This document shows positions 51,317 to 64,000 of a stretch of DNA of 64,000 bases, in pieces. The stretch spans positions 124,001 to 188,000 of the forward strand of contig CAZQIZ010000001.1 of the NCBI GenBank assembly GCA_964593585.1. Direction: 5' to 3'. Each line of letters opens with the position of its first letter. Positions within the stretch are counted from its first letter, which is position 1. The DNA comes from JACQFV01 sp964593585 (GTDB taxonomy: Bacteria > Zixibacteria > MSB-5A5 > WJJR01). The notes beneath the pieces were generated by a model. The model was not told where the DNA came from. It made no database searches and worked only from the letters and a program-made list of their open reading frames with translations. The translations under genes and the position numbers were made by a program.

Positions 51317-52144
51317 ATGAACTCAAGTTGCCTGTGGACCGGAATCGCCGCGTTGCTCGCAGGCCTGCTGCTCTGGGGATGCGAGGACACCGAGCGTGTG
51401 TATATCACCGAGCCCGATCTGACCGCGCCGGGAGTGCCGCGCGGCGTCAATTCGCTCACGGGCGACCGACAGGTCACAGTCTATTGGTATGGCTCCACCG
51501 AGCCCGACCTGGCGCTCTATATCATCTACCGCGACGATGAGGACCCCGATGACCTGTATGAGGAAATCGGCCGGGTGCATGTCAACGAGTTCCGCTCGCA
51601 GTGGTCGTTCATCGACCGGGACGTGCAAAACAGCCACACCTATTTCTATGCCGTCAGCGCGGTCGATTATGAGGGCAACGAGAGCGACCTGTCATATGAA
51701 GACGTCTTCGACACGCCGCGTCCGGAGGGATTCAATGTCTATGTCGACGCGACCGCCGATCAGTCCGGCTGGAGTTTCATTCGCCGGATGAAGGTTAGCC
51801 GCAATTCGCCGGACGCCGACATCATCTTCGATTACGACGAGCAACTGGAGACGATCTTCATCGAGGCGGCCGACGCCAATGATGACATCCAGGATTTCGG
51901 CTACGCCGACGCCATCGACGAAGTCGGCTGGGCGCCGGAGGAGGGGTGGTCGTCGGTCGGCTGGTGCGAGGTGATCCTCGGCCACACCTACGTGGTATGG
52001 ACCGACGCCAACCGCTATGCCAAGGTGCGTGTGTTCGACATGGGCAGCACCTGGGTGCGGTTCGACTGGGCGCACCAGGAGGATCCGGGCAATCCGGAAC
52101 TGAAGCCGGTGGTGCCCGACAGTCTGCAAATCGCCCGTCCCTGA
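51317..52144 (+). CDS. Lipoprotein with fibronectin type III-like domain
   Basis: The 275-residue protein has a lipoprotein signal (IAALLAGLLLWGCED) with lipidated Cys22, and a segment starting TAPGVPRGVNSLTGDRQVTVYWYGS that matches a fibronectin type III domain (about 38-125). The remainder is beta-rich without a recognised family. A strong AAGGAGG site precedes the ATG. It is followed after 64 bases by a DUF4384 protein and a small secreted protein, an envelope set of unknown role. Confidence 0.75.
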   Translation: MNSSCLWTGIAALLAGLLLWGCEDTERVYITEPDLTAPGVPRGVNSLTGDRQVTVYWYGSTEPDLALYIIYRDDEDPDDLYEEIGRVHVNEFRSQWSFIDRDVQNSHTYFYAVSAVDYEGNESDLSYEDVFDTPRPEGFNVYVDATADQSGWSFIRRMKVSRNSPDADIIFDYDEQLETIFIEAADANDDIQDFGYADAIDEVGWAPEEGWSSVGWCEVILGHTYVVWTDANRYAKVRVFDMGSTWVRFDWAHQEDPGNPELKPVVPDSLQIARP

Positions 52145-52208
52145 CGTGACGGCCTTGAGGAACGCTGAGGATCAGAAGGCGATGGACTCATACGCAGGAG
52201 GCAGGATC

Positions 52209-53603
52209 ATGAATACGACAAAACTGACATTCGTGACCGCGCTGGCGGTCCTGGGACTGGCAACGACAGCCTACGCTGACGTGCAAGTTGGCGCCGAGCT
52301 GCGCATCAGCCCGCGCCCGCGCACCGACCTCGAAGTCTATGTGTGGCCCGACCGTGGCATGGACGCCGTCTACTATCCGGGAGAAGAGATCCGTGTCCAT
52401 GTCGAGTTGACCCGCGACGCCTTCCTCGTGCTCTACAACATCGATACCCGCGGGCGTCTGCATGTGCTCTTCCCGGCGGCGCCGTGGGAGGACAACTTCG
52501 TGGCAGCGGGCGATGTGATCACCTTCCCGCGTCCCTGGGATGATGTCGACTGGGTGGTCGAAGGGCCTTCGGGCACCGAATACATTCAGGCAATCGCCTC
52601 GGAGATCCCGATCAGTCTGCCGGAGTGGCCGATCTATGAGAAGCATGTCAACATGCCGCTGCATCTGACCCCGCATCCGGACCTGCGCGACTTTTGCGCC
52701 GAAGCGGATCGGTACGCCTACATCGATGTGGTCAACCGGCATCTGTGCGGCCGCTACTACGACTGGTGCGCCACCGACCTGGCCACCTTCCATATCCAGC
52801 CACGGCCGAATGTGTACCACATCAACGCCTGGGACCCGTGGCCGGATGTCTTCTACGGCCAGATTTACATCGGCTGGCCGATTGGCGCGCGCATCTACAT
52901 CGATGGCATCTTCATCGGCATCGCGCCCTGCTACATCCCGCGCCACTACCATGGACGGCGCATCATTACCTGCTACGATGGTCCGCGGTTGATCCGTCGG
53001 CATGTGGTCCACTGCTACCCCAAGCGCGACTACTATGCGCACCATCGCGACAAGGGCATTTTCAATTCGGTCTACAAGCGGGGCCGCGGAGATGTCGAGG
53101 ATCACTTCCGCGTGGAAAAAAGCGGGCAGGGACGGCAGAAGTACCGTGTCTATGACCGCGATGAGATTCGCGTCGAGCGCGGGCAGAAGGATCGCTACCG
53201 CCCCGACTGGGATGACCGCGCTCGCACCAGGGACCGCAAGGCCGATCAGGATCCACGGATCTGGCGCGATTACGATGCCGGCAACGCCGAGCACAAGCTG
53301 AAGGTTGGTGAGAATAGCACCGGCAAGTCGGAGGCAAAGGCCCAACGGGAAGCGACGCGGCGGATCGAAGCATCGGTGGCCGACGGCAAGAAGGCATCCG
53401 CGGAGGGCAAGCGCTCCGGCGAGTCGGGCAAGGGGAAATCGAAATTCTCGCTGGGCAAATTCCTCAGCGACGTGGGCAAGGCGGTGATCAGCGGGGACGG
53501 CGGCGATGACGGCGCGGTCAAAAGCGGAGGCAAAGGCAAGTCCAAGTCCCACGAGGGCGTCAAGAGCGCCGAGCGCGGATTGCGGACCAAGGATCGCAAG
53601 TAA
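52209..53603 (+). CDS. DUF4384 domain-containing secreted protein
   Basis: The 464-residue protein has a signal peptide (KLTFVTALAVLGLATTAYA) and a DUF4384 domain (about residues 30-135: YPGEEIRVHVELTRDAFLVLYN). A PEGA-like patch (GWPIGARIYIDGIFIGIAP, about 222-240) and many Tyr/Arg/His residues follow, and then a Lys/Gly/Ser-rich low-complexity tail from about residue 350. DUF4384 proteins occur in secreted FCB and Planctomycetes proteins; function is unknown. The ATG at 52209 lies after CAGGAGG. Confidence 0.75.
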   Translation: MNTTKLTFVTALAVLGLATTAYADVQVGAELRISPRPRTDLEVYVWPDRGMDAVYYPGEEIRVHVELTRDAFLVLYNIDTRGRLHVLFPAAPWEDNFVAAGDVITFPRPWDDVDWVVEGPSGTEYIQAIASEIPISLPEWPIYEKHVNMPLHLTPHPDLRDFCAEADRYAYIDVVNRHLCGRYYDWCATDLATFHIQPRPNVYHINAWDPWPDVFYGQIYIGWPIGARIYIDGIFIGIAPCYIPRHYHGRRIITCYDGPRLIRRHVVHCYPKRDYYAHHRDKGIFNSVYKRGRGDVEDHFRVEKSGQGRQKYRVYDRDEIRVERGQKDRYRPDWDDRARTRDRKADQDPRIWRDYDAGNAEHKLKVGENSTGKSEAKAQREATRRIEASVADGKKASAEGKRSGESGKGKSKFSLGKFLSDVGKAVISGDGGDDGAVKSGGKGKSKSHEGVKSAERGLRTKDRK

Positions 53604-53710
53604 GGGAGCAGTACGGGAGACGGCAGAGGGACTGCCGCAAACCGGCGTGCGGGGCCAATACCGGGCGGCCCCGCACGTCCGGATTCGGAATTGACGAATG
53701 GTGGCCGACA

Positions 53711-54148
53711 ATGTATAACTGGGCAGGGATGAGACGGACACTGATCATCGCGGCACTGGGCGCGTGGATGTTTGCCGGCGGAAACGCCTGGGGCATCGAC
53801 GCCAAACCGAAGTCCGACACTGCGGCGGCGAGGCCCGCAACCGACACCGGCAGGGCGCATCCCGCCGCCACCCAGACCAAGCCCAGCCGTACGCTGTTGG
53901 AAAAACTCAAAGAGGAAGTGCGCGAGTCGAAGAAGGATGAGGCGGTTCAATACAACAACTTCATCGATGCCAACAACGATGGCGTCGATGACCGGGTCCA
54001 GGAGAAGGCCAAAGTCAAGCCCGAGGAACCCGTCCCGGCAGAACCGGCTTCAGACAGCAAGAAACTCGACGAGCCGAAGACCAAACAGACCAGCTCGACC
54101 CCGTCCAAGCCCGAGAACACCTCGGTAAAGAAGAAAAAGCCGCGTTGA
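53711..54148 (+). CDS. Small secreted protein with EF-hand-like segment
   Basis: I do not recognise a family. The 145-residue protein has a signal-peptide-like N-terminus (TLIIAALGAWMFAGGNAWG), a single EF-hand-like calcium loop DANNDGVDDR at about residue 82, and a Lys/Pro/Glu-rich tail. Starts at 53711 and 53729 are both possible. It ends just before an intrinsic terminator and completes the envelope gene set beginning at 51317. Confidence 0.6.
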   Translation: MYNWAGMRRTLIIAALGAWMFAGGNAWGIDAKPKSDTAAARPATDTGRAHPAATQTKPSRTLLEKLKEEVRESKKDEAVQYNNFIDANNDGVDDRVQEKAKVKPEEPVPAEPASDSKKLDEPKTKQTSSTPSKPENTSVKKKKPR

Positions 54149-54172
54149 GACGGACGACATATCGATCCGCAG

Positions 54173-54199
54173 CGGGCGTCCGGCCGGGACGCCCGTTTT
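54173..54199 (+). terminator. Intrinsic terminator after the small secreted protein
   Basis: A 9-bp stem, CGGGCGTCC (54173-54181) with GGACGCCCG (54187-54195), is followed by tttt. Confidence 0.75.
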
Positions 54200-54271
54200 G
54201 TTTCGCCGCTTGACCCATCGGTCGATTCGCGTATACTGACAGACCGTTCTGGGCCAGACCGGAACGACCGG

Positions 54272-54301
54272 CAAGGGGCCTTCGCCCCTTGTTTGTGTTT
54301 T
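54272..54301 (+). terminator. Terminator-like hairpin upstream of proS
   Basis: CAAGGGGC (54272-54279) / GCCCCTTG (54284-54291) with loop cttc, then tttgtgtttt. A near copy of the stem, with a ttttcc-like centre, lies at 62793-62813 after nrnA. It may be a terminator or a proS leader hairpin. Confidence 0.5.
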
Positions 54302-54369
54302 GAGACCGTCTTTGGCGGCCAATATCATAAAGACCTGGGCGGACCGCCGCCCGCAAGGAGCGCCCGATC

Positions 54370-56085
<1,716 letters not shown>

Positions 56086-56419
56086 GCGGATACGCAGTCA
56101 CGCCGCGAGATTCAGGACTGGCTGCCCTCCTGCGTTATGCCATCCCGATTGAGGGGCAAGAAGCGCCCCGCAATCGGGGATGGCAGGTCAGACAGGAATG
56201 TCTGACCTCCTGTTCATCGCATGGTCGGTCTTTCCAAGCGGTTGCGGCGTTCTTATCCGCGACCGGCTTGATTCAGGAGGACGGACATTCTTGCCTGACC
56301 TTCGCCTCGTGAGGTGGGTCCGCTCTTGGCACCCGCCGAACGAGGCGATACGCGCGGCAGGGCCGCCCTCCCGCAAAGTGCCATCCCCGATTGAGCGCTT
56401 GGCGTTGGTGAAACAGGCA

Positions 56420-56448
56420 TTGACACGGGACGGGAACTTGGTTATCAT
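56420..56448 (+). promoter_or_regulatory. Sigma-70-type promoter for rimP-nusA-infB operon
   Basis: A consensus TTGACA (56420-56425) and a -10 TATCAT (56443-56448) are separated by exactly 17 bases. Transcription would start near 56455 and leave a leader of about 130 bases before rimP. Confidence 0.6.
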
Positions 56449-56528
56449 CGTGTCGGTTTTACGGGTTGTATCCTCCCGCTTTTTCTGTTGCGGCACCCCC
56501 TGAATTGCGATATCTAAGCAGTTTGGGG

Positions 56529-56550
56529 CGCAAGACCAGATAGGTCTTTG
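56529..56550 (+). promoter_or_regulatory. Leader hairpin resembling the one before hemA
   Basis: GCAAGACC pairs with GGTCTTTGC around a short agata loop with one bulged T. The hemA leader copy at 11170-11190 differs by a compensatory T-G/C-G change. It could be an RNA control element shared by two operons; function is unknown. Confidence 0.35.
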
Positions 56551-56584
56551 CGTCGTAACGGTTTTGGGAGGCCGACGAGGTTTG

Positions 56585-57037
56585 ATGCCGGAGAGCACGG
56601 CCCATAGCGCCCTCCTGGCGCGTTTGACGGAAACGGCGACGAAGGTCGCCGAGTTCTATGGCGTGGAATTGCTCGAGTTGACCCACCATCCGGGCAAGCA
56701 TCAGACCGTGCGCCTGGTGATCGACAAGCGTGGGGGCGTGACCCTCGATGACTGCGCGGCGGTGTCACGCCGGCTGTCGGCCGATCTGGACATTGAGGAT
56801 GTGGTGCCGGGGCGGTACACCTTGGAGGTGTCTTCGCCCGGGCTGGACCGGCCGCTTAGGACCCCGGCCGATTTCCGGCGCAAGATGGGCGAGAGTGTGA
56901 CGTTGAAATACAAGGACGACGACGGAAAACGCAAAACCGCCAAGGGCATCATCGCCCGCGTCGGCGAGGAGTCCGTCACCATCGGCACCGCGGAGTATCC
57001 GTGGGAGCGGGTGGTGGAGGCGAAAGTGATCATCTAG
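56585..57037 (+). CDS. rimP: Ribosome maturation factor RimP
   Basis: RimP helps assemble the 30S subunit. The 150-residue protein has the pattern VAEFYGVELLELTHHPGKHQ, DDCAAVSRRLSADLDIEDVV and the signature EVSSPGLDRPLRTPADF, followed by a C-terminal SH3-like part. The frame is open from a TTG at 56564, but the ATG at 56585 is preferred. It is the first gene of the operon; nusA begins about 30 bases after the stop. Confidence 0.95.
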   Translation: MPESTAHSALLARLTETATKVAEFYGVELLELTHHPGKHQTVRLVIDKRGGVTLDDCAAVSRRLSADLDIEDVVPGRYTLEVSSPGLDRPLRTPADFRRKMGESVTLKYKDDDGKRKTAKGIIARVGEESVTIGTAEYPWERVVEAKVII

Positions 57038-57069
57038 GCGGCGCGTCGCAGCGGCCGGAGAAGGACACG

Positions 57070-58500
57070 ATGGCGATCGAATTCGATATCATGGAGGTGG
57101 TCCACCAGATCACCAAGTCGAAGAACCTCGACCAGGAGTATGTCCTGGAGACGATCAAAGAGGGTCTGATGACGGCGGCGCGCAAGCGCTTCGGTGACGC
57201 GGACAACATCCAGGTGCACATTGACCGTCGCGAGGGGGAAATCTACATGGTCGCCCTCAAGACTGTGGTCGGCTATGTGCAGGACCCCCAGCATGAGATT
57301 TCGCTGGTCGAGGCGCAGGAGATCGACGAGGAATCCGAAATCGGCGACGAGATGGAAATCGAGCTGCCGTTTGAGGAGTTCGGACGCAACGCCATCGCCG
57401 CCACCAAGCAGATCCTGGTCCAGCGCATCCGCGAACGCGAGCGCGAGCAGGTCTACGCCGAGTACAAGGACCGTGTCGGCGAGGTGGTCACCGGCATCGT
57501 GCAGCACATCGACAAGGGCACGATCATCGTCAATCTGCAGGGGGCCGAAGCGGTGGTGCCGCACAAGGAGCAGATCCCGCGCGAGCGCTTCCGTCAGGGC
57601 GACCGCATCCGCGCCTACATCGCCGACGTGCAGCCGAACATGAAGGGGCCGCAGATCATCCTGTCGCGCGCGCACCCGGGCCTGCTGCTGAAACTGTTCG
57701 AATTGGAAGTGCCGGAAATCTTCGAAAAAATCGTCGAGATCAAGGCGGTCTCGCGCGAACCCGGCGAACGGTCGAAGGTCGCGGTGCACTCGATCGACGA
57801 CCGTGTCGATCCGGTCGGCGCCTGCGTCGGCGTCAAGGGCGTGCGCGTGCAGTCGATCGTGCGCGAACTGGCCAACGAGCGCATCGACATCGTGCCGTGG
57901 GATCCGGATCCGGAGACCTTCGTGGCCCGGGCGCTGGCCCCGGCTCGCGTGGTGCAGATCGTCAATGTCGACTACGACAACAAGGAAATGACCGTGATCG
58001 TCGACGACGAGAAACTGTCGCTGGCGATCGGGCGCAACGGGCAAAACGCCCGCCTGGCGGCCAAATTGACCGGCTGGAAGATCACGATCCGCTCCGAGTC
58101 GCAGTATCTGGCGCAGCGCACCCGCGCGCTGGAGACCGCCACGCCGCTGGATCAGTTGCCCGGCATCGGCGACGCCACCAAGGAACGCCTCGAAGCCGCC
58201 GACATCAAATCGATCGAGACGCTGGCCACCAAGACGCCCGCCGATCTGGTCTCCATCGAGGGGATCGGGCCCAAGACCGCCGACAAGCTGGTCGAGGCGG
58301 CGCAGGAGTTTGTCGCGCAGCAACTCTCGGCGCAGATGGTGGTCGAGCCGGATGGCACCGTTCGCTCGCGTGTCGGCGATGAACTTTTCGACGACACTCT
58401 GGGCGAGGACGAGGAAGAGACCGAAGAGCACGAGGATGAGGAAGAGGCCGAGGACGACACGCTCAAGCGCGGGCGTCCCGGCAAAGCGGATGAGGAATAG
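57070..58500 (+). CDS. nusA: Transcription termination/antitermination factor NusA
   Basis: The 476-residue protein has an N-terminal polymerase-binding domain, an S1 domain (GEVVTGIVQHIDKGTIIVNL), KH domains with IGRNGQNARLAAKLTGWK, and two helix-hairpin-helix repeats (LPGIGDATKERL, IEGIGPKTADKL). The C-terminus ends in a highly acidic stretch of Glu and Asp. Ribosome-binding site GGAGAAGG. Order rimP-nusA-infB is conserved across bacteria. Confidence 0.97.
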   Translation: MAIEFDIMEVVHQITKSKNLDQEYVLETIKEGLMTAARKRFGDADNIQVHIDRREGEIYMVALKTVVGYVQDPQHEISLVEAQEIDEESEIGDEMEIELPFEEFGRNAIAATKQILVQRIREREREQVYAEYKDRVGEVVTGIVQHIDKGTIIVNLQGAEAVVPHKEQIPRERFRQGDRIRAYIADVQPNMKGPQIILSRAHPGLLLKLFELEVPEIFEKIVEIKAVSREPGERSKVAVHSIDDRVDPVGACVGVKGVRVQSIVRELANERIDIVPWDPDPETFVARALAPARVVQIVNVDYDNKEMTVIVDDEKLSLAIGRNGQNARLAAKLTGWKITIRSESQYLAQRTRALETATPLDQLPGIGDATKERLEAADIKSIETLATKTPADLVSIEGIGPKTADKLVEAAQEFVAQQLSAQMVVEPDGTVRSRVGDELFDDTLGEDEEETEEHEDEEEAEDDTLKRGRPGKADEE

Positions 58501-58563
58501 TCCCGGCGCGTCACGGACGGGACGCGTCGCTGTGTAGCGCAATCGCAAAGGAACCGCCAACTC

Positions 58564-61110
<2,547 letters not shown>

Positions 61111-61137
61111 GCGCCCTCCCCCGGGGCGGTAACCGTC

Positions 61138-61413
61138 ATGATCGGCAGCGTTCGCCTGGAGTTTCACCTTCCGGCGTGCCACAGCTTGAAGGAGAAGCGC
61201 GGCATCATCCGGCGCTTCATGGAGCACACGCGCCGTCAATACGCCGTCGCCATCGCCGAGATCGAGTCGCAGGACGAGTGGCAGCGGGCGGTGCTGGAGG
61301 CCGCGGCCGTCTCCAACGAGCGGTCGCACCTGCACAGCATCCTCACCCACGTGGTCAACGAGGCCGAGCGTCCCGGCGAGATGATCCTGACCGCCTGCGA
61401 CCTGGACGTGTAG
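61138..61413 (+). CDS. ylxP: DUF503 family protein (YlxP-like)
   Basis: The 91-residue single-domain protein (VRLEFHLPACHSLKEKRGIIRR at the start) belongs to DUF503, found almost always between infB and rbfA. Its biochemical role is not settled, though the position suggests ribosome assembly. It lies 27 bases after the infB stop. Confidence 0.9.
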   Translation: MIGSVRLEFHLPACHSLKEKRGIIRRFMEHTRRQYAVAIAEIESQDEWQRAVLEAAAVSNERSHLHSILTHVVNEAERPGEMILTACDLDV

Positions 61414-61440
61414 CGTCCGCCCATCGCCGGAGGACATCCC

Positions 61441-61806
61441 ATGACCCGCAGCAACGACCGCACCCGACGCGTCGCCGACGCCATCAAGCGGATCGTCGCC
61501 GAAGCGATCCACCACGAGGTGAAGGACTTCGACTTGACGATGGTCACGGTTACGCGCTGCGACCTAGCGCGCGACTTCAGCGAGGCGACCATCCGCTATT
61601 CCGTGCTCGGCGACGAGGCCGCGCGCCACGACTGTCGCGAGAAGCTCGGCAAGGTGGCAACCTTCCTGCAACGGCGCATCGCCGAAAGCATCAAGATCCA
61701 CCATGTGCCGCATCTGAAATTCGAATACGACGCCTCGATTGAGGAGAGTCTGAGACTGGAGCAGCTGTTTGACCAGATCAACCGCGAACGCCGTCAAGAT
61801 GAATAA
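61441..61806 (+). CDS. rbfA: Ribosome-binding factor A
   Basis: A KH-like 30S assembly factor of 121 residues, with RTRRVADAIKRIVAEAI at the start and the C-terminal LKFEYDASIEESLRLEQLFDQI that typifies RbfA. A GGAGGAC site lies before the ATG. The 3' end overlaps the nrnA start by eight bases. Confidence 0.95.
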   Translation: MTRSNDRTRRVADAIKRIVAEAIHHEVKDFDLTMVTVTRCDLARDFSEATIRYSVLGDEAARHDCREKLGKVATFLQRRIAESIKIHHVPHLKFEYDASIEESLRLEQLFDQINRERRQDE

Positions 61807-62764
61807 AGCCGCGGCGCGCCGTATCGCGCTGGCGCTCCGCGATGCCCGCCGGATTCTGATCACCGCGCATCAGGACCCCGACGGCGACTCGCTGGGCTGC
61901 CAGTTGGCGTTCCACGAGTACTGGACACGGCAGAAACGCCGCCGCGCCGACATCCTCAACCATGGCGGCGTTCCGGACAAGTACGCCTTCATGGACCGAC
62001 GTGGATTGGTGCGCGACGTGGGGGACAAGCCCGCCTGGCCGGTCTGGGATGCGGTGGTCATCTTCGAGTGCTCCTCGCTGGATCGCACCGGCAATGTCGA
62101 ACCGGTCATCCCCGGCGGGGTGCCGATTATCAACATCGATCATCACCAGAAAAATACCCGCTTCGGCACCGTCAATGTGGTCGATACCGGCCGCGCTGCC
62201 TGCGGCGAACTGGTGTTCGACCTTCTCAAGTTCTGGCGGGCACGGATCACCAGGACGATGGCCCAGCAACTGGCCATCGCGCTGGTGACTGACACCGGCC
62301 GGTTCCGGCATCCCTCGACCAACGCCCGCACCCTGGCGATCGCATCGGAATTGGTGCGCCTTGGCGCCGACCTGACCGATTTGACCGACCGCATCTACTA
62401 CCAGATGGCCGAGCCGCAATTCCGTCTGATTCATCAGGTGCTCGCCAACGCGCAGGTTCGCTTGGACGGCACCCTGTGCATGCTGCTTCTGCGGCAGGAC
62501 GATCTGGCCCGCTATGGTGTGCCGCAGCGGGATACCGAGGGGCTGGTGGACTACTCGCTGTCGATTAAGACCGTGCGTGTCGGCGCCTTGCTCAAGGAGC
62601 TCGGCCCGCGTTTGACCAAGATCAGTCTGCGTTCGCCCGACTCGATCGACGTCGCCAAACTGGCGCGTCAATTCGGCGGCGGCGGTCACAAGAACGCCGC
62701 CGGATTCAAGATCGAACTGCCCATCGATGAAGCGGCCGCATTCCTCGAAGCGCAACTCCGCTGA
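61799..62764 (+). CDS. nrnA: DHH-family nanoRNase/PAP phosphatase (NrnA-type)
   Basis: The 321-residue phosphoesterase has the DHH motifs DPDGDSLGC, VIFECSSLDR, NIDHHQKN and VTDTGRF, and a C-terminal DHHA1 domain with GGGHKNAAGF. It degrades short oligoribonucleotides or 3'-phosphoadenosine 5'-phosphate. The ATG at 61799 overlaps the rbfA stop. The neighbourhood rbfA-nrnA is common. Confidence 0.93.
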   Translation: MNKAAARRIALALRDARRILITAHQDPDGDSLGCQLAFHEYWTRQKRRRADILNHGGVPDKYAFMDRRGLVRDVGDKPAWPVWDAVVIFECSSLDRTGNVEPVIPGGVPIINIDHHQKNTRFGTVNVVDTGRAACGELVFDLLKFWRARITRTMAQQLAIALVTDTGRFRHPSTNARTLAIASELVRLGADLTDLTDRIYYQMAEPQFRLIHQVLANAQVRLDGTLCMLLLRQDDLARYGVPQRDTEGLVDYSLSIKTVRVGALLKELGPRLTKISLRSPDSIDVAKLARQFGGGGHKNAAGFKIELPIDEAAAFLEAQLR

Positions 62765-62792
62765 CTTCCCGCGTGTCCACCAGTCGGCAGGG

Positions 62793-62813
62793 CAAGGGGC
62801 TTTCCGCCCCTTG
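62793..62813 (+). terminator. Hairpin after nrnA
   Basis: CAAGGGGC pairs with GCCCCTTG around tttcc; only a weak T-run follows (tctgac). It is the second copy of the hairpin seen at 54272-54291. Confidence 0.45.
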
Positions 62814-63022
62814 TCTGACACCGCCATCCCGCCCACCGCGGACAGCAACCACCCACTCGGGCACGGGATAAGCTTCACTGCCTCACACGCGCTTTAACGC
62901 CGCGTTCACGGCGCTTAAAACCGCGGCCGCCGCCTTTGTGACAGCGGCTGCGAAAATGCTGTTGACCGCGCCCACAACGACGGACATTGTTCATAACGAA
63001 GAGAGAAAGCCTCCGGATTGCT

Positions 63023-64000
63023 ATGGCGACGAAGACAACCCCAGACGTTCGCGGCGACATGCTCCATGCCCTCGCCTGGGCGACGCTGGTGACATTGATC
63101 ACCGCGGCGTTGGTTGTGATCGGATCGCGCAATCTCGACCACTTCGACGCCGCGCTGGTGGCCTACACCTTTTCGGTTCTCTTCGCGACTTTTGGCATCA
63201 CCTACCGCTACGCCATGTGGCTGCGCCGTCCGCCCACGGCGATGTACTGGCGGCGCGGATTGCAGAGTCTGCGCAAGCGCCGGGGCGCGCGTAACCTGAT
63301 GCGCGGCCTCCGGCATTTTGTTTCCGACTTCATGGCCAACCGCTTCATCTGGGCGCGTCACTGGCTGCGCGGCACGGCGCACCTGCTCATCATGTGGGGC
63401 ACGATCCTTGCGATCCTGATCACCTTCCCGCTGGTCTTCGGCTGGATCATGTTCGAGAGCGTGCCGGGGCAACCGCAGATGTACCGGGCCTTTGTCTTCG
63501 GGCTGCCCACCTTCACCTTCGCGGTCAACTCGCTCTTCGGCTTCGTCGTGTTCCACGGGCTGGTCTGGTCGTCGATTCTGGTGGTGGCAGGCGTGATGCT
63601 GGCGATGCGGCGGCGGATGCGCGAGGAATCGGCGGCGGCGTTGCAGAATTTCGCCGAAGACATCATGCCGCTGTTCCTCCTGTTCGCCGTCAGCGTCACC
63701 GGCTTGATGCTCACGGTCAGCTACACCTGGATGGAAGGGTACGGCTACGATTTCCTCAGTCTACTGCACGCCATTGTGGTGATCTACACGCTGCTCTGGA
63801 TGCCCTTCGGCAAGTTCTTCCACATCTTTCAGCGGCCGGCGCAACTGGGCGTGAAACTCTACAAGGATGTCGGGCAGGAGGAGGAGCCGGCGCACTGCCG
63901 CCGTTGCCAGCGCCCCTTCACCTCGCGCATGCACGTCGATGATTTGATCCAGGTCGAGCGCGAGTTGGGCTTCTCCTACGACTTGGATGGTCCGCAGGAG
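63023..64000 (+). CDS. NarI/DsrM-like multi-pass membrane protein, 3' end beyond window
   Basis: Reading starts at the ATG at 63023 and is still open at the last base, so only the first 326 residues are seen. About six hydrophobic segments include histidines placed as possible heme b ligands (WARHWLRGTAHLLIMWG; FGFVVFHGLVWSS; LLHAIVVIYTLLWMPFGKFFH). This resembles the membrane cytochrome b subunits of nitrate reductase and DsrM/HdrE-type complexes. After the last helix a cytosolic segment has HCRRCQRPF, which may continue to iron-sulfur partners. Identity is uncertain without the missing C-terminus. Confidence 0.6.
   Translation, partial: MATKTTPDVRGDMLHALAWATLVTLITAALVVIGSRNLDHFDAALVAYTFSVLFATFGITYRYAMWLRRPPTAMYWRRGLQSLRKRRGARNLMRGLRHFVSDFMANRFIWARHWLRGTAHLLIMWGTILAILITFPLVFGWIMFESVPGQPQMYRAFVFGLPTFTFAVNSLFGFVVFHGLVWSSILVVAGVMLAMRRRMREESAAALQNFAEDIMPLFLLFAVSVTGLMLTVSYTWMEGYGYDFLSLLHAIVVIYTLLWMPFGKFFHIFQRPAQLGVKLYKDVGQEEEPAHCRRCQRPFTSRMHVDDLIQVERELGFSYDLDGPQE

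Larger units (their letters stand above)
56086..56584. other. Gap between proS and rimP: palindromic repeats and leader
   Basis: A long imperfect hairpin at 56138-56185 (TGCCATCCC... with ...GGGATGGCA) adjoins a perfect one, GGTCAGAC/GTCTGACC (56186-56207). Part of the first, TGCCATCCCCGATTGAG, recurs at 56379-56395. A 107-codon ORF at 56180-56503 across these is not believed to be a gene. The last 165 bases hold the promoter and the hairpin discussed separately. Confidence 0.5.

Noticed and set aside
52188..53741. Minus-strand ORF of 517 codons
   Set aside because: Antisense to the DUF4384 gene; no recognised motif.
56180..56503. Possible 107-codon gene between proS and rimP
   Set aside because: It starts within palindromic repeats, runs through the promoter, and has no recognisable motif or ribosome-binding site.

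Overview
The window is a GC-rich chromosomal segment, about 64 kb, from a Gram-negative bacterium. Nothing in it is a phage, plasmid backbone or CRISPR array, and no rRNA or tRNA gene was recognised. An outer-membrane PorV-like protein, a periplasmic SurA/PpiC-like chaperone, lipobox and signal-peptide proteins, and an M28 peptidase ending in thrombospondin type 3 repeats plus a dockerin-like tail suggest an uncultured FCB-group lineage (Zixibacteria-like is my inference; no 16S or marker tree was possible). Several unrelated families of short palindromic intergenic repeats are scattered through it.

Layout. 1-2424: methionine/one-carbon genes (MetE C-terminus; fused homocysteine methyltransferase-methylenetetrahydrofolate reductase). 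2440-4171: ogt and an AI-2E family permease. 4373-10933: a signalling block (STAS protein, two stand-alone receivers, a sensorless histidine kinase, an NtrC-type sigma-54 activator, a small secreted protein, a CPA2 antiporter, and a second sigma-54 activator without a receiver). 11269-20814: an almost complete heme pathway in the order hemA, hemCD fusion, hemB, hemL, hemE, hemN, hemG, which together convert glutamyl-tRNA to protoporphyrin IX; ferrochelatase is not here. 20896-29081: frameshifted HtrA protease, threonine aldolase, RNase Z-like hydrolase, MATE pump, aldehyde dehydrogenase and a cyclic 2,3-diphosphoglycerate synthetase-like P-loop protein. 29832-39774: M28 peptidase, dnaE, thioredoxin-fold protein, PorV-like barrel protein, PpiC-type isomerase, polyprenol/diacylglycerol kinase-like protein. 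40153-45066: tandem TRASH-type metal-binding protein, DUF309, DinB, AHSA1-type, PIG-L deacetylase, PLP decarboxylase.

45284-51094 is the most unusual part. A secreted thioredoxin-fold protein on the minus strand carries an in-frame TGA exactly where the first cysteine of CGPC should be, followed by a stem-loop with the geometry of a bacterial SECIS element: a strong selenoprotein candidate. After a dienelactone hydrolase and a third sigma-54 response regulator comes a small GIY-YIG nuclease gene bracketed by two inverted, perfectly palindromic elements that share identical outer flanks but have different inner arms: a candidate mobile unit. A HerA-like ATPase follows.

51317-54148 encodes three envelope proteins (FN3-type lipoprotein, DUF4384 protein, small secreted protein). 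54370-62764 is the conserved translation block proS, then rimP-nusA-infB-ylxP-rbfA-nrnA, the latter preceded by a near-consensus sigma-70 promoter. The window ends inside a NarI-like membrane protein.
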